This document shows positions 53,242-62,539 of a stretch of 64,000 nucleotides of DNA, in pieces. Below the pieces are notes generated by a model. That model was not told the origin of the DNA, searched no databases, and saw only the letters and a list, made by a program, of their open reading frames with translations. A program made the position numbers and the translations under genes. Source of the DNA: Calothrix sp. FI2-JRJ7 (GTDB lineage: Bacteria; Cyanobacteriota; Cyanobacteriia; Cyanobacteriales; Nostocaceae); NCBI GenBank assembly GCA_019359675.1, contig JAHHGX010000067.1, positions 124,001-188,000 of the forward strand. The letters are read 5' to 3'. Numbering within the stretch: position 1 is the stretch's first letter; each line of letters starts with the position of its first letter.

Positions 53242-55368
53242 TCAAGGAGTAATTCTCCAAATTTTAATAGTGCCATCTTCACTACCACTGACAAGCGTTT
53301 TGCCGTCTGTAGTAAAAGCAATAGACCAAACGCGGCTATTATGACCTTGCAGGGTGCGAATTTCTTCACCACTGAAAGGATTCCATAATTTAATCATTGT
53401 GTCACTACTGGCACTAGCTAACATTGTAGAGTCAAAGCTGAAGGCAACAGACCAAATTGTATCGGTGTGACCTTGAAGCATTCGGTACTCCTGACCGTTG
53501 GATACATTCCAGAGTTTAATGCTTCTGTCGCTACTTCCACTGGCAATTTGATTACCGTCTGGACTAAAGGCAATTTGCGTCACGGTATCTTTATGACCTT
53601 TTAAGGTACGAAACTCTTCTCCAGTGGAAACGTTCCATAACTTAATAGTTTTATCGTTACTTCCTGCTGCAATTACTTTACCATCAGGACTAAATGCAAC
53701 TGATGTAACTCTACTTATGTGACCTTTAAGGGTACGAATTTCTTCTCCTGTGGCAATATTCCAAAGTTTTATTGTTTTATCAGAGCTACTTGTAGCAAGT
53801 GTTTTTCTGTCTGGACTAAAAGCTAAATCGGTAATAGCATCACTATGACCTACAAACGTGCGGATTTCTTGCCCTGTTTCAACGTTCCACAGTTTTGCTG
53901 TTTTATCGGTGCTACCACTGGCTAGAGTTTTACTATCGGCACTAAAGACAACTTTCATTACACTTTGATTGTGACCTCTCAGCATACGAATTTCTTCACC
54001 ATCCAGACTCCACAGTTTGATAGTTTTGTCAGTGCTGCCACTAGCTAAACTTTTTCTATTTGCACTAATTGCAACAGACATCACATAACCTGAATGTGCT
54101 GAAATTGTTTGTTGCAAGAAAGCACTGCTGGGCAAACTACTAATCAAAAATGTTGGCGCCGTTGGAAATATTTTGTACCGCATGTAACCGTATATTTGCG
54201 TGCCAGTTAAGCTGACCAATAGTACGGCGCTACTTATTAATAAAGATTTTGCTATTTTGGTATTTGCGAGGGACGTTGAACGTATAGATGCAAATTTAGC
54301 TAGGAATTGTGCTAGGGGTGAGGGTTTAGATAATCGTTGTGATGAGAACCAACGCTGATTGTTTGTTGATAAGGAAGGCAAGGGAATTTGTCCATTGGAG
54401 GTTAATGAAGTGGCGCCTATATCTAAATCCCTTTGTACTTCTTCAGCAGACTGATAGCGCTGGTTGATATCTTTTTTAAGCAGTTTATCAAGAACCTCAC
54501 CTAATTCATTAGATACTTCATGTCGAAGATGATGGCGCCATGAATTCACCCAACTGTATCCGTATTCCGTCCATAGTTGGAATGGTGAAACACCAGTCAT
54601 TAGATGAAAACACGTGGCGCCTAGACTAAATAAATCACTAGCCGGATACGCTTCACCACCGTTAATTTGTTCAATTGGACTGTATCCAAACGAACCAATT
54701 GTTGTACCTGGTTTAGTTTGGACTGTCGCAGTTAACTGCTTTGAGGCACCGAAGTCAATCAAAACGATATCACCACCACGTTTGTGTATTCCTGATGTTG
54801 ATGTATGTGGTGTCGAGCGAAAAGTAGTGTATTGAAGCGAACGACGCATGATATTTTGAGGCTTGATATCACGGTGAATAACTCCGTGTTCGTGAATAAA
54901 ACTCAGTACAGGTAACACGTACATGAATAATTCACGAATTTGAGCCTCATTAAAACTTGTTCGCTGTTGCAGTTCTCTAAATAAATTCTGACCCTCAATA
55001 AATTCTTGGACGAGATACAAATAATTATCTTGTTCAAAGTAGGCAAGCAACGTTGGAATTTGTGAATGTCTCCCAAGCTCTTGTAAACGTTTGGCTTCTT
55101 CTTTAAAAAGCTCAATTGCCTTATTTAAAGCCCACGTACCTTGAACTTTGGGTGCTAATTGCTTGACAACACAACGTTCATTAAGCTTATCAACATCTTC
55201 TGCCAAATAAGTTCTGCCAAAACCTCCCTCATCGGAAAGTACTTTAGTAACACGATAATGACCTCGAAGTAATATAGTCAGAGGCGCGCTGCAACTCTGA
55301 CAATACTGATTAGTATCAGGATTGATAGGACTGGGGCAATCTGGGTTCAGGCAGCAGAGCATCTTCAC
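53242..55368 (-). CDS. Ser/Thr protein kinase with WD40 repeats
   Basis: 708 residues. The N-terminus has a zinc-ribbon-like cysteine set (CLNPDCPSP...YCQSC). The kinase domain (about 35-310) has the glycine loop DEGGFGRTYLAED, lysine in CVVKQLAP, HRDIKPQN and LIDFGASKQ, all intact. A membrane helix (SLLISSAVLLVSLTGTQIYGY, about 370-390) leads to seven WD40 repeats (for example LASGSTDKTIKLWSL), which form a propeller, probably in the periplasm. Such hybrids are typical of filamentous cyanobacteria and act in signalling. The WD40-only gene at 55528 has a very similar propeller. Confidence 0.93.
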   Translation of the reverse strand: MKMLCCLNPDCPSPINPDTNQYCQSCSAPLTILLRGHYRVTKVLSDEGGFGRTYLAEDVDKLNERCVVKQLAPKVQGTWALNKAIELFKEEAKRLQELGRHSQIPTLLAYFEQDNYLYLVQEFIEGQNLFRELQQRTSFNEAQIRELFMYVLPVLSFIHEHGVIHRDIKPQNIMRRSLQYTTFRSTPHTSTSGIHKRGGDIVLIDFGASKQLTATVQTKPGTTIGSFGYSPIEQINGGEAYPASDLFSLGATCFHLMTGVSPFQLWTEYGYSWVNSWRHHLRHEVSNELGEVLDKLLKKDINQRYQSAEEVQRDLDIGATSLTSNGQIPLPSLSTNNQRWFSSQRLSKPSPLAQFLAKFASIRSTSLANTKIAKSLLISSAVLLVSLTGTQIYGYMRYKIFPTAPTFLISSLPSSAFLQQTISAHSGYVMSVAISANRKSLASGSTDKTIKLWSLDGEEIRMLRGHNQSVMKVVFSADSKTLASGSTDKTAKLWNVETGQEIRTFVGHSDAITDLAFSPDRKTLATSSSDKTIKLWNIATGEEIRTLKGHISRVTSVAFSPDGKVIAAGSNDKTIKLWNVSTGEEFRTLKGHKDTVTQIAFSPDGNQIASGSSDRSIKLWNVSNGQEYRMLQGHTDTIWSVAFSFDSTMLASASSDTMIKLWNPFSGEEIRTLQGHNSRVWSIAFTTDGKTLVSGSEDGTIKIWRITP

Positions 55369-55464
55369 AGCAACTTTGTTCCAGTATAGATGTTAATGAT
55401 AGCGCTAGCTAATAAATATCTCTGCTAATTTGCCTAATTTTTAATTATTTAATCTATTTAAATT

Positions 55465-55530
55465 AAGAAACCAGGTTTCTGATTAAAAATTGTTGTTTTC
55501 ATTACAAGTTGTAAAAAAACCTGGTTTCTA
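55465..55530. repeat. AGAAACCAGGTTTCT repeat pair
   Basis: AGAAACCAGGTTTCTG at 55466-55481, then TTGTTGTTTTCATTACAAG, then AACCTGGTTTCT, ending at the stop of the WD40 gene. It has the same order of elements as the 58-bp units at 20047-20162. Confidence 0.8.
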
Positions 55531-56640
55531 CAATTCGAGGCGCCAGACCTTGATAGTATTATCGAAACTGCTACTAGCTAGATTTTTGCTGTCTGGGCTA
55601 AAAGCAACTGACCAAATACGGTTACTATGTCCAATGAATGTATTAATTGCTTTACCTGTTTGTACATTCCAAAGTTTAATAGTTTTATCCCAACTTCCAC
55701 TAGCAAGAGTTTTACCATCTGGACTAAATGCAACAGACCAAACGTGGTCAGTGTGTCCTTTTAAAGTACGTATTTCTTCATTATTTTCAAGGTTCCAAAC
55801 TCTAACAGTTTTATCCCATCCTGAAGAAGCAAGAGTTTTACCATCAGGACTAATTGCCAATGCTGTAACCGCACTATCATCATGTCCAGCCAGAGTTTGT
55901 ACTCTTTGCCCCGTTTTTAAATCCCAAATTTTAATTTTACTGTCGAATTGAGTGGCTGTAGCAATTATGGCTTCATGACCTCGTTTACTCAAACTAAATT
56001 CTTTCGGTAGCACTGTAATCGCAAGACTATTAATAACATCACAATTTCCCTTAATCGTCCTGATTAATATTCGTTTCGTCACATCCCACACTTTAACAGT
56101 TTGGTCCCAACCACCGCTAGCCAAAATGGCGCCGTCAGGACTAAAAGCAACAGACTGTACAGATGCAGCATGTCCAGTAAAAGTGTGAACTTGTTTGCCT
56201 GTAATCGCATCCCATAATTTTACAGTTCCATCTAAGCTGCCACTTGCGAGTATTTTACCGTTGGGACTGAACGCAATAGTATTGATTTCCTGAGTATGCC
56301 CTACAAGTGTGTCACGTAATTTTCCTGTAATTGTATCCCACAGCTTGATTGTTTTATCGCTACTTGCACTAGCAATTGTCATGCCATTAGGACTATAAGC
56401 TACCACCGACACCGTTCCCAAATGTCCAGCAAGCGTTAAAGCTTGTGTTACGCCTGTTGCATGTGCCAAGGGACTTATTCGAGACATATTTGCTAATGGT
56501 TGCCAGTACCAGGCGCCTCCAAATCCTAAATAAGCTATACTCCACATTAAAAACTTATTGGAAGCAATACGCTTTATAGGTTTTATAAAAGTTGTAAGTT
56601 TTATAACATTGATTTGGGGTAAGAACTTTTTGGCGCTCAT
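55528..56640 (-). CDS. WD40 repeat protein with N-terminal membrane segment
   Basis: 370 residues. A hydrophobic stretch (FLMWSIAYLGFGGAWYW, about 30-46) may anchor it. Seven WD40-like units follow, each with a variant of LASGSLDGTVKLWDAITG and the GH...W-D pattern, enough for one propeller. The fold usually mediates protein binding. Compared with the neighbouring kinase it lacks the kinase domain and zinc ribbon, so it looks like a domain-loss paralogue. It lies upstream of the kinase on the same strand with 159 bases between. Confidence 0.9.
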   Translation of the reverse strand: MSAKKFLPQINVIKLTTFIKPIKRIASNKFLMWSIAYLGFGGAWYWQPLANMSRISPLAHATGVTQALTLAGHLGTVSVVAYSPNGMTIASASSDKTIKLWDTITGKLRDTLVGHTQEINTIAFSPNGKILASGSLDGTVKLWDAITGKQVHTFTGHAASVQSVAFSPDGAILASGGWDQTVKVWDVTKRILIRTIKGNCDVINSLAITVLPKEFSLSKRGHEAIIATATQFDSKIKIWDLKTGQRVQTLAGHDDSAVTALAISPDGKTLASSGWDKTVRVWNLENNEEIRTLKGHTDHVWSVAFSPDGKTLASGSWDKTIKLWNVQTGKAINTFIGHSNRIWSVAFSPDSKNLASSSFDNTIKVWRLEL

Positions 56641-57798
56641 AGTACATTTACTGTAGGTCAGGTTTTACCAGTATTTACACTAAGTTGATTTGGTAAACTT
56701 AGTATTTTACTTACGTATAATTAGGTGTAATCAACTGTTGGAAACACAAAATATATGAAAACTTCAAAGGAACTTTACGTATTTTTCTATATTAGATATA
56801 ATTCATCGATTATGAGAAGTTTCTTTAATTACATCCCTATTCTGCGTGTATAAATGCGTCTATAATACTGATTTGCTCTAATGCTTCTATTGACTACAAT
56901 CTATAGATATAATTAGTTCATAAGTATTACTGAAATTAAACATTTAATTCACACAATCTTTAAAAATCAACATACAATTTGCCTAAATCTTTAAGAAAAA
57001 TTCGCGTTGCATTGTTCAGAGAGGGAAATTGGGAATGCATGTAACGGATGTAACGGATAGATGATTTTACACTAAAAGCAGATTCAAACTGTCATTAGTC
57101 ACGCAGCGTAAACGGAGTTTTCCCGTTATCCGCAGGATATCCCGTAAACGGAGTTTTCCCGAAGGGTAGGGTAGGGTAGAATCTGAGTTCTGGCCTGGAT
57201 ATCATAATAAAACTCTAGATTTTACCAATTTGCAGTATAAATAACGATAATTTGTGATAATCGGCTTTTAATAGTACTACTGGTTCACTTTAAAGCATCA
57301 TTTTTGGTACTACTGGTTGAGCTAACCAGTAGTACCGTTGGCTTGATTAGTTTCAGGCTGGCGCTTTGGAGATGTACTACTGGTTCACGTCAAGTAACTA
57401 TTTTAAATCTTGCAATTACTTCAAATCCCTATTTTTGGTACTACTGGTTGAGCTAACCAGTAGTACGATTGGCGCCCGTTTGTTTTCATGCTGGTGCCCA
57501 TCAACTACTAAATAACTCGGCGAGAATAAACCAAAATTTGTTAAAAAGCGTAAAGCTAGAAAATTAGTTTGTAGTAAGCGATGCGCTTCCACAGTGGCTA
57601 CGAAGCTTTAATTATTTAAACCGACTTACTCGTTTACTTTAAAACGCTATCTCATCTCTACATTTCTCTCTGTGTGCAGACGCTCCGGTTCCGAAGCGTC
57701 TCTACGTGTCTCTGTGGTAATAGACTAAGATTTTTAACTTATTAAGCGTAAAGCCTACAGAGGATGAGGTAACATAGCGTTGGTTATTTTAACTAGTT
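56641..57798. other. Repeat-rich intergenic tract
   Basis: About 1.15 kb without a supported gene. It holds the ATGTAACGG tandem repeat (57039-57056), two direct copies of CGTAAACGGAGTTTTCCCG (57107-57125 and 57143-57161), GTAGG pentamers near 57170, two long palindromic units (57273-57466), and an AGACGCT/AGCGTCT hairpin (57679-57702). The first 350 bases are AT-rich and would carry the promoter of the minus-strand WD40 gene. Confidence 0.6.
57273..57490. repeat. Twin GTACTACTGGTT palindromic units
   Basis: Two units, each starting with GTACTACTGGTTCAC, carry a near-identical hairpin GGTACTACTGGTT-GAGCT-AACCAGTAGTACC: 57306-57336 (13-bp stem) and 57437-57466 (12 bp). Both are followed by a TTGGC and a GTTT/CTGG stretch. 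They are about 130 bases apart. Confidence 0.8.
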
Positions 57799-57864
57799 AT
57801 GACTCAAGATTTTCAGTTCTTAAAACGTCTATACAATGCTTTCGACCCGTTTCGTCCTTTGTGA
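57799..57864 (+). pseudogene. N-terminal remnant of a cyanobacterial NTPase-type protein
   Basis: ATG 57799 opens a 21-codon frame MTQDFQFLKRLYNAFDPFRP, then L and TGA. From memory this is the exact start of a long cyanobacterial protein family that normally continues PLPAGDPxYVDC and carries a P-loop. Here the frame ends and TPR sequence follows in another frame, indicating deletion of most of the gene. Confidence 0.5.
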
Positions 57865-58360
57865 AATTAAACCTAATTACTATGAAGCTTGGTACAACCG
57901 AGGTTACGCACTGGGTCAATTAGAAAGATTAGATGAAGCTGTTGTATCCTACGACAAAGCAATTGAAATTAAACCTGATGATTACGAAGCCTGGTACAAT
58001 CGGGGTTATGCACTGGATGATTTAGGAAGATTAGACGAAGCTGTTGCATCCTACGATAAAGCTGTTGAAATTAAACCTGATAAATACGAAGCTTGGGATA
58101 ATCGCGGATATGCTTTGTTTAGATTAGGAAAGTTACAGGGAGCAATACAATCTTATGATAAAGCAATAGATTTAAACCCTGAGTATGCAAATGCTTGGTA
58201 TAATCGTGCTTGTGCTTATGTTCATTTGAATAATGTTGACTTGGCACTAAGAGATTTACAGCAAGCTATTAATTTAGATGCTGAGTATAAAGAAATGGTC
58301 AAAACTGATGTTGATTTTGATGGCATTCGTGATAACGCGCGGTTTATGGCATTATTATAG
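57836..58360 (+). CDS. TPR protein, 5' truncated
   Basis: 174 residues by the longest frame, starting at ATG 57836, which lies inside the remnant of another gene. From about residue 10 the protein is made of tetratricopeptide repeats: YYEAWYNRGYALGQLERLDEAVVSYDKAIEIKPD, then two more clear repeats and one diverged. The first repeat is incomplete, so the original start is lost and the gene seems to be a fusion or truncation product. TPRs mediate protein-protein binding. Whether it is expressed is unclear. Confidence 0.6.
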   Translation: MLSTRFVLCEIKPNYYEAWYNRGYALGQLERLDEAVVSYDKAIEIKPDDYEAWYNRGYALDDLGRLDEAVASYDKAVEIKPDKYEAWDNRGYALFRLGKLQGAIQSYDKAIDLNPEYANAWYNRACAYVHLNNVDLALRDLQQAINLDAEYKEMVKTDVDFDGIRDNARFMALL

Positions 58361-58423
58361 ATAGCATTTCAATGCGAGCAATGCCAGAGGGTACTTGTAT
58401 TTTAAAGGACAGGATTTGAGTTT

Positions 58424-58762
58424 GTGAAGGGTAAAGTTGTTTTAGTAAGTTTTCCGTTGGATGATTTATCTTCTATTAAGGCACGTCCGGCAGTTTGCTT
58501 GACTAATCCTGTAGGAGCTAATCAACACATTACTCTTGCTTTAATTACTAGTATGATTCCTTGCGAGTTACTAGAGACTGATATTGTTATTAATACGAGT
58601 CATCCTGATTTTCCTACCAGCGGTTTGCACAAGGCTTCAACTATTAGATTAGACCATTTAATCACGCTGCGTCAGTCGCTTGTTCTGCGTGAGTTAGGAG
58701 AATTCTCTCTAGAAACGCAACAACAAATTTTAGATAAATTACTCCATTTTTTACGTGCCTAG
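58424..58762 (+). CDS. PemK/MazF-type toxin (putative mRNA interferase)
   Basis: 112 residues, GTG start at 58424. The fold signature is VVLVSFPLDDLSSIKARPAVCLTN, then ITLALITSMIP and the C-terminal ASTIRLDHLITL, matching PemK-like endoribonucleases. Usually a short antitoxin precedes the toxin; here the 63 bases upstream hold none, and the preceding gene is the damaged TPR gene. It may be an orphan toxin or a solitary regulator. A palindrome follows (58772). Confidence 0.82.
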   Translation: MKGKVVLVSFPLDDLSSIKARPAVCLTNPVGANQHITLALITSMIPCELLETDIVINTSHPDFPTSGLHKASTIRLDHLITLRQSLVLRELGEFSLETQQQILDKLLHFLRA

Positions 58763-59112
58763 GTATAGAATAGACGTTACATGTAACGTCTCTACATTTA
58801 TTTTATAAACTAAATATATTTCATTGATTGCAGCTAAAAATAATTATTTTTGATTTAAATTGTTGTTATTAAGCTAATATTTATTAGTATTTCTATGTTG
58901 ATTTTACTTGTGCAATAACTATTTAATTGAACCTTGCTGTTGAGAGAACTAACACTGTTATCGCTTGCGCTACCTAGCGATACTGTTACCGTGCCAAGAT
59001 TTGTGTGTCATAAATTTTACTAATCTGACTTATTTTTCTAGAAAGATGTAACAATATAAGTAGATATGTTAAAAAATCTAAAAGTTAGAGTAAAAATGCC
59101 AAGGTAAATGTT
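58763..59112. other. Intergenic region between PemK and crtD
   Basis: About 350 AT-rich bases. A perfect 20-bp palindrome AGACGTTACATGTAACGTCT lies at 58772-58791, ten bases after the PemK stop, followed by TCTACATTT; it belongs loosely to the AGACG family and might terminate transcription. Nothing else was recognised. Confidence 0.5.
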
Positions 59113-60618
59113 ATGGGTAGAAAACCTCGCGTGGTTGTCATCGGCGCCGGAATTGGTGGACTAACTGCTGGTGCGTTATTAGGGCATCGCGGATACGACG
59201 TTTTAATTCTTGACCAAGCGTTAGTACCGGGTGGTTGCGCTTCGACGTTTAAGCGTAAGGGTTTTACCTTTGATGTTGGTGCCACTCAAGTTGCGGGGTT
59301 GGAAGCAGGAGGAATTCATCACCGGATTTTCTCGGAGTTAAATATTGATATACCAGAAGCTACACATTGCGACCCTGCTTGTGCTGTGTTTTTACCTGGG
59401 GAAAATACACCTATTAATGTTTGGCGTGACCCAGAAAAATGGCATGAAGAACGTATTTGTCAATTTCCTGGTAGCGAACCATTTTGGGGATTATTAGCTG
59501 AGTTATTTAAAGCTAGTTGGGCATTTCAAGCACGCGACCCTGTACTACCACCACGCAATGTTTGGGATTTGTGGCAGTTGACTCAAGCTGTGCGCCCAAG
59601 TACTTTTATTACTGTACCATACACTTTATTTACCGTTGGTGATGCACTGCGCGCGTATAAGCTAGCTCATGATCAACGGTTACGAACATTTTTAGATTTG
59701 CAACTCAAGTTATATTCACAGGTAAGTGCCGAAGAAACTGCGTTACTTTATGCTGCCACGGCATTATCTGTATCACAGGCGCCGCAAGGTTTATTTCATC
59801 TCAAAGGCAGTATGCAAGTTCTTAGTGACTGTTTAGTTAGTGCTTTGGAACGTGATGGTGGAAAGCTTTTGATGCGGCATAGTGTAGAAAATATTATTGT
59901 TAAGAAAGGTAAAGCTGTTAGCGTCACAGTTAAAAACCAGAAAACTGGGGAGATGTGGGAAGAACCCGCAGACCATATAGTTGCTAACGTTACAGTGCAA
60001 AATTTAGTGCAGTTATTGGGAGACAAGGCGCCACGGGGTTATAAAAAGCGCGTAGAAAAACTTCCTTCACCATCAGGCGCCTTTGTTATATATCTTGGTG
60101 TAGACGCAAGTGCTGTTCCTTCCGGATGTCCACCCCACCTACAATTTTTGTATAATCCCAATGGTCTAGTTGGAGAAAATAACTCGCTATTTGTTTCTGT
60201 CAGCCATGAAGGTGATGGACGGGCGCCTGCTGGTAAAGCGACAATAATAGCCTCGTCGTTTGTCGATGTGGAACGATGGTGGAAGACCGAAGATTATGAA
60301 GCTTTAAAACAAAGGTTTACTTCGGAAGCGATATCGCACCTAAATAAATATTTTTATTTAAAACCTGAAACTATTGTTCATGTTGAAGCCGCAACACCCC
60401 GCACTTTCTACCGCTATACTGCACGCTCTGAAGGTATAGTAGGAGGAATTGGGCAACGCATTCCAACTTTTGGTCCCTTTGGTTTTGCTAACCGTACACC
60501 TATACCAGGTTTGTGGCTAGTCGGTGACTCCACGCATCCAGGTGAAGGAACCGCTGGTGTTAGCTATTCTGCGCTAACGGTAGTCAGACAAATTGAAGCA
60601 GGACTTCAGATAAGTTAA
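59113..60618 (+). CDS. crtD: C-3',4' carotenoid desaturase (CrtD-like)
   Basis: 501 residues. Phytoene-desaturase-type FAD protein: the N-terminal dinucleotide fold VVIGAGIGGLTAGALLGHRGYDVLILDQ and PGGCASTFKRKGFTFDVGATQ, and the C-terminal PGLWLVGDSTHPGEGTAGVSYSALTVV. It resembles cyanobacterial CrtD, which desaturates C-3',4' in the synthesis of myxol glycosides, more than the carotene isomerase CrtH (which has PGGSAGYFEREGYRFDVG instead). The assignment is from memory of both families. No other carotenoid gene is in the window. Confidence 0.72.
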   Translation: MGRKPRVVVIGAGIGGLTAGALLGHRGYDVLILDQALVPGGCASTFKRKGFTFDVGATQVAGLEAGGIHHRIFSELNIDIPEATHCDPACAVFLPGENTPINVWRDPEKWHEERICQFPGSEPFWGLLAELFKASWAFQARDPVLPPRNVWDLWQLTQAVRPSTFITVPYTLFTVGDALRAYKLAHDQRLRTFLDLQLKLYSQVSAEETALLYAATALSVSQAPQGLFHLKGSMQVLSDCLVSALERDGGKLLMRHSVENIIVKKGKAVSVTVKNQKTGEMWEEPADHIVANVTVQNLVQLLGDKAPRGYKKRVEKLPSPSGAFVIYLGVDASAVPSGCPPHLQFLYNPNGLVGENNSLFVSVSHEGDGRAPAGKATIIASSFVDVERWWKTEDYEALKQRFTSEAISHLNKYFYLKPETIVHVEAATPRTFYRYTARSEGIVGGIGQRIPTFGPFGFANRTPIPGLWLVGDSTHPGEGTAGVSYSALTVVRQIEAGLQIS

Positions 60619-60725
60619 TATAGCAGCAGTCGTGAGTTAATTAAGGCGTTTAACTAAAGAAACATGTAAACCGGAGGTTTTACCGAAGGATAAAACGTGA
60701 TATAGAAATAATTCTGGATTGCTGT

Positions 60726-61433
60726 ATGGTATATGCGACGGTAAGTTACGAAACGTTTCAGCGTCAAAAGTATCCAAAGTTTGGGCATGATAATCCTCAC
60801 CCAATGAATTTTGAGTTTTGGCTATATATGGTCGAAACTGGTTATTCTGCTTGGGAAGCACGCGAAGAATTTGGATGTACAAATAAATTACGCGAAGGTC
60901 CTATTTGGTGCTTTCAAAGACATGGGATGTCAAGTACAGTACTACCAGATGGACGTGTTGTATATATAGGTGGTGAGCATGAAGAGTATTTTGACCCTGA
61001 TTACTGTATATATAATGATGTCGTCGTAAAACATCCTAATGGCGAAATTAGCATTTACGGCTATCCAATGAATTTTTTTCAGCCTTCACATTACCATTCG
61101 GCAACACTCGTTGATAACAATATATACATAATTGGTAGCTTGGGGTATCAACAAGATCGAGTTCTTGGTGAAACGCCCGTGTTTGTACTCGATTGTGATA
61201 CCTTTGAAATGAAAAAGCTAAATACCAAAGGTGAAAATCCTGGTTGGATTTATGAACATAGTAGCGAGTATATTCAAGAAAAGAACTGTTTAAGAATCGA
61301 AAAGGGTAAAATTATTACTTTCGATACAGATACCGAGGGAAATTCCGAAAATGACAAAAATGTCTATGAAGAAAATCAAGAAGTCTTTTTGTTAAACCTA
61401 ACTACTAAGCAGTGGTTTGCTGTTAAAAAGTAA
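60726..61433 (+). CDS. Hypothetical kelch-like protein
   Basis: 235 residues. Segments such as SSTVLPDGRVVYIGGEHEEYF and SATLVDNNIYIIGSLGYQ look like kelch beta-propeller blades, but only two or three are visible, too few for a full propeller, so it may form part of one. No signal peptide. It is 41 bases from a 73-residue gene on the same strand, suggesting a pair. Function unknown. Confidence 0.65.
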   Translation: MVYATVSYETFQRQKYPKFGHDNPHPMNFEFWLYMVETGYSAWEAREEFGCTNKLREGPIWCFQRHGMSSTVLPDGRVVYIGGEHEEYFDPDYCIYNDVVVKHPNGEISIYGYPMNFFQPSHYHSATLVDNNIYIIGSLGYQQDRVLGETPVFVLDCDTFEMKKLNTKGENPGWIYEHSSEYIQEKNCLRIEKGKIITFDTDTEGNSENDKNVYEENQEVFLLNLTTKQWFAVKK

Positions 61434-61474
61434 ATATTATACATAAGAGATACACATAACTACATATAAAACTT

Positions 61475-61696
61475 ATGTCACTATCAAAAACTGAAGCAAA
61501 GAAATTACTCGAACGTCTTATTTTTGATACCGACCGTCCTCATGAGTGGATAGAAGATATTTGGAGCTTAAGTCCAACTTTGGGAGAAGACGCTGCAAAG
61601 CTCGTTGAAGTGTTTGAAGCTTTAATTGAATGTTGTCCACAGGAAAAGTTGGAAAATTTAGTACAATTCTATTGCCGAGAAGTTTTAGAATCATAA
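61475..61696 (+). CDS. Hypothetical 73-residue protein
   Basis: 73 residues, acidic and helical (LERLIFDTDRPHEWIEDIWSL...AAKLVEVFEALIECCPQEKLENLVQFY). The spacing suggests it is co-transcribed with the kelch-like gene and may be its partner or immunity-like protein. That role is inference. No family recognised. Confidence 0.6.
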   Translation: MSLSKTEAKKLLERLIFDTDRPHEWIEDIWSLSPTLGEDAAKLVEVFEALIECCPQEKLENLVQFYCREVLES

Positions 61697-61702
61697 ACAA
61701 AT

Positions 61703-61758
61703 ATAAATCTTGTGGGATGGGCATAAATCTTGTGGGATGGGCATCCCTGTCCGTCCCA
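61703..61758. repeat. Tandem 20-bp copies of the CTTGTGGGATGGGC repeat
   Basis: ATAAATCTTGTGGGATGGGC occurs at 61703-61722 and again at 61723-61742, followed by ATCCCTGTCCGTCCC. The first copy looks like a recent tandem duplication. Related to 44737-44809. Confidence 0.8.
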
Positions 61759-61795
61759 ATATCAAGAACTACTAAATTGTCAGTACTATATTTTA

Positions 61796-62449
61796 TTAAA
61801 ATTTAAGATTAGGGAGCGTTGCTTCAAATTCTTCTAGTGCCTGAAGACTTCCAACCTGCCAATTTCTTTCTACAAGTTGAGGAATAAGCTCTTTTATGGG
61901 TATTTGAGGAAAGGTCGGACTGGTTTGAGACTTTGTATATTTTTTACCTTGCAGCAAATAAATGGTTAGTTTCCCGCTATCATATATCCATACTTCTGGA
62001 ACTCCAACAGACTCGTAAGCCTCAATCGTCGTTTTTGAAGTAACATCACTTTCTATTGCTAAATCTGGTGGAGGGTCACTTGGTTCAAGGCGCCTACGAC
62101 CAATCATGGTTTGATAGTTTTGGATATAAAAACAGGCATCTGGTTCTACACCAGCTGCACCCTGGTTTTTAAAAGTAGTCGAACCAAAGGGTTGATAGCG
62201 CACACCTTTAGCTCTTAATAAAGTTTTAACGATATCAGAAATAAAATCTCTTGGTATTTCATGCTCAGGCAGAGGAACCATAATTTCTAAAGTACCCTGG
62301 TAGTAAGCTACTCGTGACGTGCGCTTTTGACCTAATTCCTGTAATATAGTTTCAAATTCCTGCCAGGTGACATTAGGGATAGTAACAACGCTACCAGGAG
62401 CAAAATGCATTTGGCTAATAGGTTTGACGACACTAATAGTTGTAGCCAT
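61796..62449 (-). CDS. Uma2 family restriction-endonuclease-fold protein (second copy)
   Basis: 217 residues with the same core as the gene at 36918: SRVAYYQGTLEIMVPLPEHE, then EPDACFYIQNYQTMIG, then PDLAIESDVTSKTTIEA. In this copy the AIE-D pattern is AIESD where the other has AIEID. Function unknown, probably nuclease-like. It is followed on its 3' side by no minus gene; upstream lies a hairpin terminator of the next gene. Confidence 0.85.
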   Translation of the reverse strand: MATTISVVKPISQMHFAPGSVVTIPNVTWQEFETILQELGQKRTSRVAYYQGTLEIMVPLPEHEIPRDFISDIVKTLLRAKGVRYQPFGSTTFKNQGAAGVEPDACFYIQNYQTMIGRRRLEPSDPPPDLAIESDVTSKTTIEAYESVGVPEVWIYDSGKLTIYLLQGKKYTKSQTSPTFPQIPIKELIPQLVERNWQVGSLQALEEFEATLPNLKF

Positions 62450-62480
62450 GTAAAAATCTCCTTTAAAAATAGTTTAACAA

Positions 62481-62511
62481 TAAAGGGCACAGCGTAATGC
62501 CATGCCCTTTA
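62481..62511 (-). terminator. Terminator of the helical-repeat protein gene
   Basis: TAAAGGGCA (62481-62489) pairs perfectly with TGCCCTTTA (62503-62511). On the minus strand it follows the stop of the gene at 62540 by about 29 bases and is followed by a T-rich stretch. Confidence 0.6.
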
Positions 62512-62539
62512 GCTTCTAAAAAAGATTAAAAGGAGAGTC

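Noticed and set aside
55490-55951. 153-codon plus-strand ORF opposite the WD40 gene
   Set aside because: Periodic LPLARVLPSGL product is the reverse reading of WD40 repeats.
57000-57500. CRISPR array
   Set aside because: Repeats are palindromic units with unequal spacing and only two copies; no cas genes.
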